Origin: Zoogloea sp041908905
Lineage (GTDB): Bacteria > Pseudomonadota > Gammaproteobacteria > Burkholderiales > Rhodocyclaceae
NCBI RefSeq assembly: GCF_041908905.1
Contig: NZ_JAYREK010000032.1
Span: forward strand, 1 to 40,623
DNA length: 40,623 nucleotides
Direction: 5' to 3'
In this document: in pieces, positions 7,965-16,928 of the stretch
Layout: the number at the start of each line of letters is the position of its first letter
How positions within the stretch are numbered: the stretch's first letter is position 1
Translations under genes and position numbers: made by a program
The notes under the pieces: model-generated
Told to the model about the DNA's origin: nothing
The model's input: only the letters and a program-made list of their open reading frames with translations
Database searches by the model: none

Positions 7965-9437
7965 CTACAGCCCCAGTTCTCCCCACATCGCATCGACGCG
8001 CTGCTTCACCGCCTCGTCCATCACGATGGGGGAGCCCCACTCCCGGTTGGTCTCGCCGGGCCACTTGTTGGTGGCATCCAGCCCCATCTTGGAGCCGAGG
8101 CCGGCCACCGGGCTGGCGAAGTCGAGGTAATCGATGGGGGTGTTGTCCACCAGCGTGGTGTCGCGGGTGGCGTCCATGCGGGTGGTGAGGGCCCAGATGA
8201 CCTCCTTCCAGTCTCGGATGTTCACGTCGTCGTCCACCACGATGATGAACTTGGTGTACATGAACTGGCGCAGGAAGCTCCAGATCCCGAACATCACCCG
8301 CTTGGCGTGGCCGGGATACTGCTTCTTGATGCTGACCACCGCCAGCCGGTAGGAGCAGCCCTCGGGCGGCAGGTAGAAGTCGACGATCTCGGTGAACTGC
8401 TTCTGCAAGAGCGGTACGAAGACTTCGTTGAGAGCCACGCCGAGCATTGCCGGCTCGTCGGGCGGCTTGCCGGTGTAGGTGCTGTGGTAGATCGGGTCGC
8501 GGCGGCTGGTGATGCGCTCGATGGTGAACACCGGAAACTCGGACTGCTCGTTGTAGTAGCCGGTGTGGTCGCCGTAGGGGCCTTCGAGGGCGGTCTCGCC
8601 CGGGTGGATCACGCCCTCCAGCACGATCTCGGCCGACGCGGGCACCTGCAGGTCGGAGCCGAGGCACTTCACCAGCTCGGTCTTGGAGCCGCGCAGCAGG
8701 CCCGCAAACTGGTATTCGGACAACGAGTCGGGCACCGGCGTCACCGCGCCGAGGATGGTCGCCGGATCGCAGCCCAGCACCACCGCCACCGGGAAGGGCT
8801 TGCCCGGGTGGGCCTTCTGGTGCTCCAGAAAGTCCAGCGCCCCGCCCCGGTGGGCCAGCCAGCGCATGATGACCTTGTTGGGGCCCAGCACCTGCTGGCG
8901 GTAGATGCCCAGGTTCTGACGGTTCTTGTGGGGGCCGCGGGTGACGACCAGGCCCCAGGTGATCAGCGGCGCCACGTCGCCGGGCCAGCAGTGCTGGATC
9001 GGCAGGCCGCCGAGGTCCACATCGCGGCCCTCCTTGACCACCTGCTGGCAGGGCGCCGACGACACCGTCTTCGGCGACATGTTGAGCACCTGCTTGAAGA
9101 TCGGCAGCTTCTCCCAGGCGTCCTTGAGGCCCTTGGGCGGCTCGGGCTCCTTGAGGAAGGCCAGCAGCTTGCCCACCTCGCGCAGCGCGCCCTGCCAGTC
9201 GTCGCCGCTCTCGCCCATGCCCAGCGCGACGCGCTCGGGCGTGCCGAAGAGGTTGGCGAGCACCGGCACCGAGTGGCCCTTGGGGTTCTCGAACAGGATC
9301 GCCGGGCCGCCGGCCCGGAGCACACGGTCGCAGATCTCGGTCATCTCGAGGTGAGGGTCGACCTCGGCCTTGATCCGCTTGAGTTGGCCAAGGCGTTCCA
9401 GCTGGGCGATGAAGTCACGCAGGTCGGTGTAGCGCAT
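7965..9437 (-). CDS. ubiD: 4-hydroxy-3-polyprenylbenzoate decarboxylase UbiD
   Basis: This 490-residue protein has the full length of UbiD. It decarboxylates 4-hydroxy-3-polyprenylbenzoate in ubiquinone biosynthesis and uses prenylated FMN made by UbiX. Visible family features: the N-terminus MRYTDLRDFIAQLERLGQL, RQNLGIYRQQV around the prFMN/metal site, the central EGPYGDHTGYYNEQ with the catalytic Glu region, and YRLAVVSIKKQYPGHAKRVM. It is a single gene, convergent with the T1SS operon and followed by a shared terminator. The ATG at 9437 starts the conserved N-terminus; the SD before it is weak. No ubiX is seen in the window. Assignment is very secure. Confidence 0.96.
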   Translation of the reverse strand: MRYTDLRDFIAQLERLGQLKRIKAEVDPHLEMTEICDRVLRAGGPAILFENPKGHSVPVLANLFGTPERVALGMGESGDDWQGALREVGKLLAFLKEPEPPKGLKDAWEKLPIFKQVLNMSPKTVSSAPCQQVVKEGRDVDLGGLPIQHCWPGDVAPLITWGLVVTRGPHKNRQNLGIYRQQVLGPNKVIMRWLAHRGGALDFLEHQKAHPGKPFPVAVVLGCDPATILGAVTPVPDSLSEYQFAGLLRGSKTELVKCLGSDLQVPASAEIVLEGVIHPGETALEGPYGDHTGYYNEQSEFPVFTIERITSRRDPIYHSTYTGKPPDEPAMLGVALNEVFVPLLQKQFTEIVDFYLPPEGCSYRLAVVSIKKQYPGHAKRVMFGIWSFLRQFMYTKFIIVVDDDVNIRDWKEVIWALTTRMDATRDTTLVDNTPIDYLDFASPVAGLGSKMGLDATNKWPGETNREWGSPIVMDEAVKQRVDAMWGELGL

Positions 9438-9483
9438 GGTGATGGAAGCCGGGAAGTGGGGGAATGAGAACTGGAGTGTCGTA

Positions 9484-9510
9484 AATGAAAACGGCCGCTC
9501 ACGCGGCCGT
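9484..9510 (-). terminator. Rho-independent terminator of the pcm-rhodanese-tolC cluster
   Basis: A perfect 8-bp stem, ACGGCCGC/GCGGCCGT (9491-9498 and 9503-9510), with a 4-base loop. Read on the minus strand it is followed by TTTTCATTT. It lies 24 bases beyond the tolC stop. Confidence 0.85.
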
Positions 9511-9533
9511 CAAGACGTCGGCGGGGCCGGCCG

Positions 9534-10856
9534 CTAGTCTAGCAAAGCATTGATCGCCTTGATGTCCTCGTCGCCGAGGGTGCCGGCGGCGGCCTTCAGC
9601 TTGAGCTGGGCCATCAGCGTGTCGTAGCGGGCCTTGGCGAGCTTCTGCTGGGTGTCGAAGAGCTGGCTCTGGGCGTTGAGCACGTCGATGTTGATGCGCA
9701 CCCCCACCTCATAGCCGAGCTTGTTGGCGTCAAGGGCCGAGCGGGACGACACCTGGGCCGCCTCGAAGGCCTTCACCTGGGCGAGGCCGCTGGTGACGCC
9801 CAAATAGGCCTGGCGGGCATTCTGGGCCGCGGTGCGGCGGGCGTTGTCCACATCGGCGAGGGCCTTCTCGCGCAGCGCCGCGGCCTCGCGGACGCGGGAG
9901 CTGGTGGCCCCGCCCTGGAACAGCGGCATCGCCAGTTGCAGCCCGACCACGGTGGCGTCAGTGTTGTAGGCCGAGAAGGCGGTCAACGGATTGCTGGTGG
10001 CCGTGTTGCCGCGGGAGGCCACCACATCGACGGTCGGCAGGTGGCCGGCGCGGTTGCGCTCGACCTCGCGGGTGGCGACCTCGCTGGCGAGCTGGTTGGC
10101 CTGCACCGCCAGGTTGCCGCCTTCGGCCGCGGTCACCCACGACTGGATGTCGGACGGCTCGGGGCGGCTCAGCGCCACGCCCTTGCGCAGCCCCTTGAGG
10201 CTGTCGGGCTCCTTGCCGGTGAGCACCAGCAGCGCATGGCGCTTGACGGCCAGGTCGCTCTCGGCGGCGATCGTCTGGGCCGACGAGAGGTCGGCGCGGG
10301 ACTGGGCCTCATGGACGTCGGTGATGGTGACGGTGCCGACCTCGAAGCTCTTTTTGGCGAGGGCCAGTTGCTGGGTGTTGGCCTCGTTGAGGGCCTGGGC
10401 GGCGGCGAGCACGTCCTGGGCGGCGAGCACATCGAAGTAGGCCTGGGCGGCGCGCAGCGTGAGATCCTGGCGGGCCAGCTCGAACTGGGCATCCGCCAGG
10501 GCCGCCTGGATCTCGCCCTGCTTGTACTGGACCCAGTTCTGCCAGCGGAACAGGGGCTGGGTGAGCTGCACCTGCCAGCCGTTGCTGTTGTAACGGCCCG
10601 AGCGGTCGAGCGTCGGGCTGTGCAGGGCGGTGTCGTTCCAGTTGGTGTTGCCGGTGAGGTTGACCGAGGGCAGCAGGCCGGCGCGCCCCTGGGGCAGCTT
10701 CTCGCGCCCGGCGTCCGCCGCAGCCCGGGCCGCGGCCAGCGCCGCGTCGTAGGCGAGCGCGTCACGGTAGACCTGCTCCAGATCGGCCGCCACGGCCTGG
10801 GCCGCCATCAGCGCCGCCGCCATCGTCACCACCACACGTCCAGCCAGCCGTTTCAT
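9534..10856 (-). CDS. tolC: TolC-family type I secretion/efflux outer membrane protein
   Basis: A 440-residue outer-membrane channel protein with a normal TolC length. Residues 1-23 form a signal peptide ending QAVAA. DLEQVYRDALAYDAAL begins the mature protein as in TolC/AggA-type proteins. The two structural repeats are visible (LLPSVNLTGNTNWND and HLPTVDVVASRGNTATSN). The start at 10856 was chosen because a GGAG lies 7-10 bases upstream and it begins the signal peptide; an in-frame ATG at 10868 adds only four residues. This is a second, conventional TolC in the window, without the NTF2-like tail of the protein at 6074-7900. It can serve RND pumps such as the one at 12044-16275, which lacks its own channel gene. 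It is the last gene of the cluster with pcm and the rhodanese. Confidence 0.93.
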   Translation of the reverse strand: MKRLAGRVVVTMAAALMAAQAVAADLEQVYRDALAYDAALAAARAAADAGREKLPQGRAGLLPSVNLTGNTNWNDTALHSPTLDRSGRYNSNGWQVQLTQPLFRWQNWVQYKQGEIQAALADAQFELARQDLTLRAAQAYFDVLAAQDVLAAAQALNEANTQQLALAKKSFEVGTVTITDVHEAQSRADLSSAQTIAAESDLAVKRHALLVLTGKEPDSLKGLRKGVALSRPEPSDIQSWVTAAEGGNLAVQANQLASEVATREVERNRAGHLPTVDVVASRGNTATSNPLTAFSAYNTDATVVGLQLAMPLFQGGATSSRVREAAALREKALADVDNARRTAAQNARQAYLGVTSGLAQVKAFEAAQVSSRSALDANKLGYEVGVRINIDVLNAQSQLFDTQQKLAKARYDTLMAQLKLKAAAGTLGDEDIKAINALLD

Positions 10857-10924
10857 TCCTGTCTCCATCCAGAGTATTGCCTCCCGAGGCCTGGCCGGCC
10901 CGGGGGGCCGGCGGCCGCTGCCGC

Positions 10925-11248
10925 TCAGTACTGGGGCATCGACGGGTCGACCTGCTGGGCCCACTGGGCCACGCCGCCGGCAAGGTTGATCAGCTTCGAG
11001 AAGCCCTGCCGCTCGAGGAACATCGCCACCTGCATGCTGCGGCCGCCGTGATGGCAGATCACCACGATCTCGGCGTCGGGGTCGAGCTCCTGCATGCGCG
11101 CCGGCACGCTGGCCATGGGCATCGGCAACGAGCCGGGGATGGCACAGTAGGCGAACTCGGAGGGTTCGCGCACGTCGAGGAGCACCGGCGCCGGACGCGC
11201 GGCGTCCTGCAGCCAGTCGGCGAGTTGCGGCGGGGTGATCTGCTTCAT
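10925..11248 (-). CDS. Rhodanese-like single-domain protein
   Basis: A 107-residue single rhodanese domain. The active-site loop CHHGGRS carries the catalytic Cys, preceded by the central strand EIVVI. VLLDVREPSEFAYCAIPGS is the first rhodanese signature and NLAGGVAQWA is the C-terminal signature. Proteins of this type carry sulfane sulfur as a persulfide; the physiological acceptor is unknown. The gene lies 13 bp after the methyltransferase gene and 68 bp before tolC, in one apparent transcription unit, an arrangement that recurs in betaproteobacteria. No signal peptide is seen, so it is cytoplasmic. Confidence 0.92.
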   Translation of the reverse strand: MKQITPPQLADWLQDAARPAPVLLDVREPSEFAYCAIPGSLPMPMASVPARMQELDPDAEIVVICHHGGRSMQVAMFLERQGFSKLINLAGGVAQWAQQVDPSMPQY

Positions 11249-11261
11249 CGGGGGGACGGCC

Positions 11262-11915
11262 TCAAAATTTGAACTGGCTCTTCTGGGGCGCGTTGCGCAT
11301 CATCGGAACCGCGTTCTCGAACAGGGATTCGGTGCGGAAGTCGCCTTCGGCCACCTGGGTGACCAGCTTGGCGGTCATGAGGTGCGGCTCGCCGACGAAG
11401 GCGAACAGGCGGCCACCGACCTTGAGCTGCTGCAGCAGGGTCTCGGGGATGTAGGGCACGCCGCCGGAGACGACGATGAGGTCGTAGGGGGCGTTGCCCG
11501 GCCAGCCGCGGATGGCGTCGCCTTCCTCTACGATGACGTTCTCGACACCGTAGCGCTTGAGGTTGTCATGGGCCATCTTGACGAGCTCGGGCTCGATCTC
11601 GACGGTGCGCACCCAGTCGGCGCGGGCGGCGAGCAGGGCCGCGAAGTAGCCGGAACCGGCACCGACCTCGAGCACCTTGTCGGAGCGCTTGACCTGGATG
11701 GCCTGCAGGATCTTGCCTTCGATCACCGGCACCAGCATGCTCGCGCCGTGGCCCAGCGGGATCTCGGCCTCGGAGAGGGCCAGCGCCTTGTAGGCTTCCG
11801 GCACGAACTCCTCGCGGCGGACGCTCATCAGCAGGTCGAGCACGTCGAAATCCAGCACCTCCCAGGGGCGGATCTGCTGCTCGACCATGTTGAACCGTGC
11901 TTTTTCGAAATTCAT
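11262..11915 (-). CDS. pcm: Protein-L-isoaspartate O-methyltransferase-family protein
   Basis: A 217-residue SAM-dependent methyltransferase of the PCMT family. Motif I is VLEVGAGSGYFAALLA. It is followed by the acidic strand VRTVEIEPELV and by motif II-like YDLIVVSGGVPYIPETLLQQLKVGGRLFAFVG. The N-terminus MNFEKARFNMVEQQIRPWEVLD is typical of the betaproteobacterial branch of this family. True Pcm repairs isoaspartyl residues. Members in pcm-rhodanese-tolC clusters diverge from E. coli Pcm, so the exact substrate is uncertain. An SD GGGAG lies about 8 bases before the ATG. A perfect palindrome sits 18 bases upstream of the start (11933-11954). Confidence 0.85.
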   Translation of the reverse strand: MNFEKARFNMVEQQIRPWEVLDFDVLDLLMSVRREEFVPEAYKALALSEAEIPLGHGASMLVPVIEGKILQAIQVKRSDKVLEVGAGSGYFAALLAARADWVRTVEIEPELVKMAHDNLKRYGVENVIVEEGDAIRGWPGNAPYDLIVVSGGVPYIPETLLQQLKVGGRLFAFVGEPHLMTAKLVTQVAEGDFRTESLFENAVPMMRNAPQKSQFKF

Positions 11916-11932
11916 TGTGTGACTCCCGGATG

Positions 11933-11954
11933 AATATTAGCACGAGCTAATATT
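11933..11954. promoter_or_regulatory. Perfect palindrome, probable operator or leader hairpin of the pcm cluster
   Basis: The arms AATATTAGC (11933-11941) and GCTAATATT (11946-11954) are perfectly inverted around the 4-base centre ACGA. It lies just upstream of the pcm SD and is AT-rich against a GC-rich background. The size and symmetry fit a dimeric repressor site (MarR/ArsR/TetR-like), but a leader RNA hairpin is possible. No cognate regulator gene is adjacent. Confidence 0.6.
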
Positions 11955-12043
11955 AAAGATCTGCATGCCTGTATTGTCTGCAAAAACTTTCCGATTCTAA
12001 CCCACTCGGAGCCCGACAGAAAATTCCGGCAAGCAGCGCCCCC

Positions 12044-15000
12044 TCACGCCCGGCGCACCCGGTACCAGGCGGCGTAGAGGGCCGGCACGAACAGCAGGGT
12101 CAGCAGCGTGGCGACGATCAGGCCGCCCATGATGGCCACCGCCATCGGCCCGAAGAAGGTGCTGCGGGTGAGCGGGATCATCGCCAGCACGGCCGCCGCC
12201 GCGGTGAGGGCGATCGGCCGCAGCCGCCGCACCGCCGACTCGACGATGGCGTCCCACACCGACAGGCCGCGCGCCACGTCCTGCTCGATCTGATCGACCA
12301 GGATCACCGAGTTGCGCATGATCATCCCGAACAGGGCGATCGTGCCGAGCATCGCCACGAAACCGAAGGGCTGGTTGAAGAGCAGCAGGAACAGCACCAC
12401 GCCGATCAGCCCGAGGGGCGCGGTGAGCACCACCATGGTGGTGCGCGAGAAGCTGCCGAGCTGCACCATCAGCACCGTGAACACCACTGCCAGGAACAGC
12501 GGGAAGCCGGCATTCACCGAGCCCTGCCCCTTGGCGCTCTCCTCCACCGCGCCGCCGGCCTCGATGCGGTAGCCGACCGGCAGGCGGGCCCGCAGCTCGG
12601 CCAGTTGCGGCTCGACCTGCGCGGTGACGGTGGGCGCCTGGATGCGGGAGTCGTAAATCTGGCCGCGCACGGTGATCGCCGGCTCACGATTGCGCCGCCA
12701 CACCAGGCCCTGCTCGAAACCGTAGCGGATGTGCGCCACCTGCTCCAGCGGCACCGACCGGCCGGCGCGGGTCGGGATCGACAGCTCGGAGAGCATCGAC
12801 AGCGCCTCGCGCTCGCGGGCGTCGGCGCGCAGCACCACGTCGATGGCCTCGATGCCCTCCCGGTAGCGGGTGGCGGTGAGGCCGCGCAGGGCCGTGTCGA
12901 GGAAGCCAGCCACGTCCTGGGTGGTCAGCCCCAGCTGGCGCGCCTTGTGCTGGTCCACCTCGACCCGCAGCACCTTGGACTGCTCGTCCCAGTCCGGGTG
13001 GACGTCGACCAGATGGGGGTTGGCGCGCATCACCGTGGCCACCTCGCCGGCCAGCCTGCGCACCGTCGGGATGTCCGGCCCGATCACCCGGAACTGCACC
13101 GGGTAGCCCACCGGCGGCCCGTTTTCCAGGCGGATCACGTTGGTGAGGACGTTCGGGAAGTCTGTCTTGAGGCGCGCGATGAGCCGGCTCCGCAGGGCTT
13201 CGCGGGCCTCGATGTCGTCGGTCAGCACCACGAACTGGGCGAAGTTGGCCGCCGGCAGCTGCTGGTCGAGGGGCAGGTAGAAGCGCGGACTGCCGCTCCC
13301 CACGTAGGCCACGTAGTTGGTGATGCCCTGCTCGCCGGCGAGGATCGCCTCGAGCTTCTCGACCTCGGCCTGGGTGGCGCGCAGGCTGGCGCCTTCGGGC
13401 AGGCGCAGGTCCACCAGCAGCTCGAGCCGCGTCGAGTTGGGGAAGAACTGCTGCTGCACCAGGCCGAAGCCCGCCAGCGCCGCGACGAAGATCGCCAGCG
13501 TGGCGCCGATCACCCACCCGCGCCGGGCCACGCAGGCATCCACCAGCGCGCGGAAGCGGTTGTAGAAGGGGGTGCGGAAGACCGCGTCCTCGTCGCCCTC
13601 GTAGTGCGGCTCGCCGAGGCCGATGCGCTCCTGCAGGCGCTCGAGGCGCGGAAAGCGCTTCGCCAGCCAGCTCGAATGGCGCGGCGCGCGCGGGTCGGGC
13701 AGCAGCAGGTAGCCCAGATAGGGCACCACCACCACCGCCGCCAGCCACGAGGCCAGCAGCGCGATGGCGTTCACCTGGAAGATCGAGCGGGTGTATTCGC
13801 CCACCGACGACTGGGCGGTGGCGATCGGCAGGAAGCCCGCCACCGTCACCAGGGTGCCCGACAGCATCGGGCCCGCGGTGCTGGTGTAGGCGAAGGCGGC
13901 CGCCTTCGAGCGCTCCCAGCCCTGCTCCATCTTCACCAGCATCATCTCGACGGCGATGATCGCGTCGTCCACCAGCAGGCCGAGGGCCAGGATCAGCGCC
14001 CCCAGCGAGATCTTGTGCAGGCCCACGTCGAACAGACGCATCCCGAAGAAGGTCACCGCCAGCACCAGCGGGATCGACAGCGCCACCACCAGCCCGGTGC
14101 GCAGGCCCAGCGAGAAGAAGCACACCACCAGCACGATGATCACCGCCTCGGCCAGCGAGCGCACGAACTCGGCGATCGACCGATGCACCGCCTCCGGCTG
14201 GCTGGCCACCTGGCCGAGTTCCATGCCCACCGGCAGCTGGGCCTGGATGCGCGCCGTCGCCGCCTTGAGGTCGCGCCCGAGGGCGATGATGTCGCCGCCC
14301 TTGGCCATCGCCACGCCGAGCCCGAGGGCGTCCTGACCGCCGAAGCGGAAACGCGGCGCCGAGGGCTCGACGAAGCCCCGCGACACCTGGGCGATGTCGC
14401 CGATGCGCAGCTCGCGCCCGCCGGCCCGGATGCGCGTCTCGCGGATCGCCTCGACGGTATCGTAGGCCCCCGAGGGGCGCAGGTAGATGCGCTCGTCGCG
14501 GGTCTCGAAGTAACCGCCCGGCGCCACCGCGTTCTGGCGCGCCAGGGCCTCGGTGACCGTCTGCACGTCGAGCCCGAGGGTGGCCAGCCGGCTGTTGGAG
14601 AGATCCACGTAGATGCGCTGCTCCTGCTCGCCGATCAGCTCAACCTTGGCCACGTTGGGCACCCGCAGCAGCTCGGCGCGCACCTTCTCGGCGGCGGCCT
14701 TGAGCTGGGCCTGGTCGAAGCCGTCGCCGGTGAGGGCGTAGATGTTGCCGAACACGTCGCCGAACTCGTCGTTGAAGAACGGCCCGCGCAGGCCCGCCGG
14801 CAGCTGGCCCTTGATGTCGCCGATCTTCTTGCGCACCTGGTAGAACATCTCGGGCACCTCGCCCGGCGGCGTCGAGTCCCTGGCGATGAAGAGCACCACC
14901 GCCTCGCCGGGCCGCGAATAGCTGCGCAGGATGTCCACGTGGGGCACCTCCTGCAGCTTCTTCTCGATGCGGTCGGTGACCTGCTCCTCCATCTCCCGGG

Positions 15001-15175
15001 CCGAGGCGCCGGGCCAATCGGCGCGCACCACCATCACCTTGAAGGTGAAGGGCGGGTCTTCCGACTGGCCGAGCTTCTGGTAGGACATCACCCCGACGAT
15101 CGCCAGCAGGACGATCAGGTAGCGGATCAGCGGCTGGTGGGCCAGCGCCCACTCGGACAGGTTGAAGCGCTTCAC
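12044..15175 (-). CDS. RND efflux transporter, inner-membrane pump (AcrB/HAE1-like)
   Basis: A 1043-residue proton-driven RND pump of normal length. It starts LVKRFNLSEWALAHQPLIRYL with a GTG at 15175 that overlaps the adaptor stop (GTGA). A longer upstream open frame is only a shadow of the adaptor gene. Visible features: TM1 (LIVLLAIVGVMSYQKL), DWPGASAREMEEQVTDRIEKKL in the porter domain, the TM4 proton-relay string GLLVDDAIIAVEMM with the paired Asp, and RNSVILVDQIEQD in the second half. It partners with the MFP at 15172-16275 and probably a TolC such as 9534-10856. Substrates cannot be told from sequence; the family includes drug, solvent and other exporters. Confidence 0.93.
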   Translation of the reverse strand: MKRFNLSEWALAHQPLIRYLIVLLAIVGVMSYQKLGQSEDPPFTFKVMVVRADWPGASAREMEEQVTDRIEKKLQEVPHVDILRSYSRPGEAVVLFIARDSTPPGEVPEMFYQVRKKIGDIKGQLPAGLRGPFFNDEFGDVFGNIYALTGDGFDQAQLKAAAEKVRAELLRVPNVAKVELIGEQEQRIYVDLSNSRLATLGLDVQTVTEALARQNAVAPGGYFETRDERIYLRPSGAYDTVEAIRETRIRAGGRELRIGDIAQVSRGFVEPSAPRFRFGGQDALGLGVAMAKGGDIIALGRDLKAATARIQAQLPVGMELGQVASQPEAVHRSIAEFVRSLAEAVIIVLVVCFFSLGLRTGLVVALSIPLVLAVTFFGMRLFDVGLHKISLGALILALGLLVDDAIIAVEMMLVKMEQGWERSKAAAFAYTSTAGPMLSGTLVTVAGFLPIATAQSSVGEYTRSIFQVNAIALLASWLAAVVVVPYLGYLLLPDPRAPRHSSWLAKRFPRLERLQERIGLGEPHYEGDEDAVFRTPFYNRFRALVDACVARRGWVIGATLAIFVAALAGFGLVQQQFFPNSTRLELLVDLRLPEGASLRATQAEVEKLEAILAGEQGITNYVAYVGSGSPRFYLPLDQQLPAANFAQFVVLTDDIEAREALRSRLIARLKTDFPNVLTNVIRLENGPPVGYPVQFRVIGPDIPTVRRLAGEVATVMRANPHLVDVHPDWDEQSKVLRVEVDQHKARQLGLTTQDVAGFLDTALRGLTATRYREGIEAIDVVLRADAREREALSMLSELSIPTRAGRSVPLEQVAHIRYGFEQGLVWRRNREPAITVRGQIYDSRIQAPTVTAQVEPQLAELRARLPVGYRIEAGGAVEESAKGQGSVNAGFPLFLAVVFTVLMVQLGSFSRTTMVVLTAPLGLIGVVLFLLLFNQPFGFVAMLGTIALFGMIMRNSVILVDQIEQDVARGLSVWDAIVESAVRRLRPIALTAAAAVLAMIPLTRSTFFGPMAVAIMGGLIVATLLTLLFVPALYAAWYRVRRA

Positions 15176-16275
15176 GAGCCGGCTCCCGACCTTGCCGCCG
15201 CCTGGGCCGCCACCGGGCGCAGGGCCTGGCCGGCGACGATCTTGTGCACACCGGCGGCGGCGATGGTCTCGCCCGCCTTGAGGCCGGCCGACACCAGCAC
15301 CCCGTCCTCCCGGAACTGGCGCACCGTCACCGGGCGCAGCACCGGCCGCACCAGCTCGCCCTCGGGCTGCAGCACCCACACCGAACTGGCGCCGCCCTGC
15401 TCGAACACCGCGGTGGACGGCACCAGCAGGCCGCCGGGCGCAGCGTCGGCGAGGCTCACGTTGGCAGTCATGCCCAGCTGCAGCGCCGGCGCGGGGTCGA
15501 CGATGCTGACCCGCACCGCGTAGGTGCGCGAGGCGGCATCGGCGCTCGGCGCAATCTCGCGCACCCGGCCGGCCAGCGCCACGTCGGGCTGGGTCCACAG
15601 GCGCACCTCGACGCGGCCGGCCTTCTTGAGCTCGGCGATGCGCGTCTCGGGCACCGCGATCAGCACCTCCCGCTCGCCCTCCCGGGCCAGCTTCATGACC
15701 ACCGTGGCGTCCTTCACCACCTGGCCCACCTCGGCAAACACCGCGGTGACGACCCCCGGCTGGTCGGCGACCAGGCGCGTGTAGCCCGCCTGACGCCCCG
15801 CCACGCCGGCCTGGGCCCGGGCCTGCTCGACCCGCGCGGAGGCCGACCGGAAGGCCGTCTCCTTGGCGTCCAGCACGCTGCGGCTGACGAAGTTCCTGGC
15901 CACCAGGTCGCGGTAGCGCAGCAGCTCGGCGCGGGCATAAGCCAGCTCGTTGTCGGCCGCCGCCAGCTGGGCCTGGGCCGCCTCGGCGTTGAGCCCGGCG
16001 TCGGCCGGGTCGAGCCGCGCGAGCACGTCGCCCGGCTTCACCACCGCGCCCACATCCACCCGGCGCTCGACGACCTTGCCGCCGATGCGGAAGGCCAGAT
16101 CGGACTCGTAACGGGCACGGACCTCGCCGGTGTAGAACGCGACGGGCGCCACCTGCGCCGGCGCCAGGGTGTGGGCCATCACCGGTCGCGGCACCTCGGC
16201 GACGGGCTCGGGCTTGGAGCAGGCGGCCAGCAGGCCGGAAGCAAGAACGGCGGCAAGAACGGTATGTGTGCTCAT
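15172..16275 (-). CDS. RND efflux periplasmic adaptor (MFP), lipoprotein
   Basis: A 367-residue AcrA/MexA-type adaptor. The N-terminus has a lipobox LLAAC with the lipidated Cys near residue 19, so it is an inner-membrane lipoprotein facing the periplasm. The half-lipoyl segment VDVGAVVKPGDVLARLDPADA is followed by a short coiled-coil hairpin (about 90-150) and the return strand QPGVVTAVFAEVGQVV. The C-terminus has the beta-barrel and MP domains (LLVPSTAVFEQGGASSVWVL). The start overlaps the tetR stop (ATGA) and the stop overlaps the pump start (GTGA), giving a tightly coupled tetR-MFP-RND operon. Confidence 0.92.
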   Translation of the reverse strand: MSTHTVLAAVLASGLLAACSKPEPVAEVPRPVMAHTLAPAQVAPVAFYTGEVRARYESDLAFRIGGKVVERRVDVGAVVKPGDVLARLDPADAGLNAEAAQAQLAAADNELAYARAELLRYRDLVARNFVSRSVLDAKETAFRSASARVEQARAQAGVAGRQAGYTRLVADQPGVVTAVFAEVGQVVKDATVVMKLAREGEREVLIAVPETRIAELKKAGRVEVRLWTQPDVALAGRVREIAPSADAASRTYAVRVSIVDPAPALQLGMTANVSLADAAPGGLLVPSTAVFEQGGASSVWVLQPEGELVRPVLRPVTVRQFREDGVLVSAGLKAGETIAAAGVHKIVAGQALRPVAAQAAARSGAGS

Positions 16276-16916
16276 GAGGGGTCGGGAACGGCGGCGCCCA
16301 GGCCGCGCAGGATGAAGTCGAAATAGGTGTCGAAATACGGCTCCGGCAGCGGCCGGCCCGCCGGCCCGGCGAGCATCGAGTGCTGGAGGATGGATTGCAT
16401 CAGCAGGGGGTGGAAGACCATCTGGCGCAGCAGCTCCGGGCTGCCGGAGCGGAACACCCCGCGGACGATGCCGGCCTCGATGACCCGGCGGAGCAGCGCC
16501 CCCCAGCGCCCGATCACCGCCTCGTTGAAATACGCCGCCACGTCGGGGAAGTTGCCGGCCTCGGCAACCATCAGCTTGCAGGTGCCGCCCAGCGGCGTGG
16601 CGCCGAAGCGCACCCACCAGGTCGTGAGCAGCTCGCGCAACAGCCGCACCGGCTGGTCCTGCAGCGCCTCGACCCGGGCCTCGCACTCGTCGATGAGGGG
16701 CAGCACCGACTCCTCGATGACCGCCCGGAACAGGGCCTCCTTGCTGTCGAAATACAGATACAGCGTGCCCTTCGAGACGCCCGCCCGCGCCGCCACATCG
16801 TCGAGGCGGGTGGCCGCGAAGCCCCTCTCGACGAACAGGGCGAGGGCCGCCGCGGCCAGCTCGGCGGGACGGGCCTCCTTGCGGCGCTGGCGGGATGAAG
16901 TTTCGGTGAAATCCAT
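16272..16916 (-). CDS. TetR/AcrR-family repressor of the RND operon
   Basis: A 214-residue TetR-family regulator. The N-terminal helix-turn-helix is clear (ALFVERGFAATRLDDVAARAGVSKGTLYLYFDSKEALF, about residues 28-65, quoted as family signature). The rest is a ligand-binding helical domain resembling a TetR C-terminal region found in AcrR-like proteins. The ATG at 16916 was chosen because it directly precedes the conserved basic N-terminus; an upstream extension would run through the operator. It is the first gene of its own operon, so it probably autoregulates together with the efflux pump through the palindrome at 16929-16944. Confidence 0.9.
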   Translation of the reverse strand: MDFTETSSRQRRKEARPAELAAAALALFVERGFAATRLDDVAARAGVSKGTLYLYFDSKEALFRAVIEESVLPLIDECEARVEALQDQPVRLLRELLTTWWVRFGATPLGGTCKLMVAEAGNFPDVAAYFNEAVIGRWGALLRRVIEAGIVRGVFRSGSPELLRQMVFHPLLMQSILQHSMLAGPAGRPLPEPYFDTYFDFILRGLGAAVPDPS

Positions 16917-16928
16917 CTGAGCTTTACT

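Noticed and set aside
12605..15523. A 972-residue plus-strand open frame opposite the RND pump
   Set aside because: Its composition (His, Gln, Arg-rich, no domains) is typical of antisense frames in GC-rich genes. The RND frame is a full-length known family.
15176..15598. An upstream extension of the RND frame to 15598
   Set aside because: It overlaps the adaptor gene in another frame. The GTG at 15175, overlapping the adaptor stop, gives the usual RND N-terminus.
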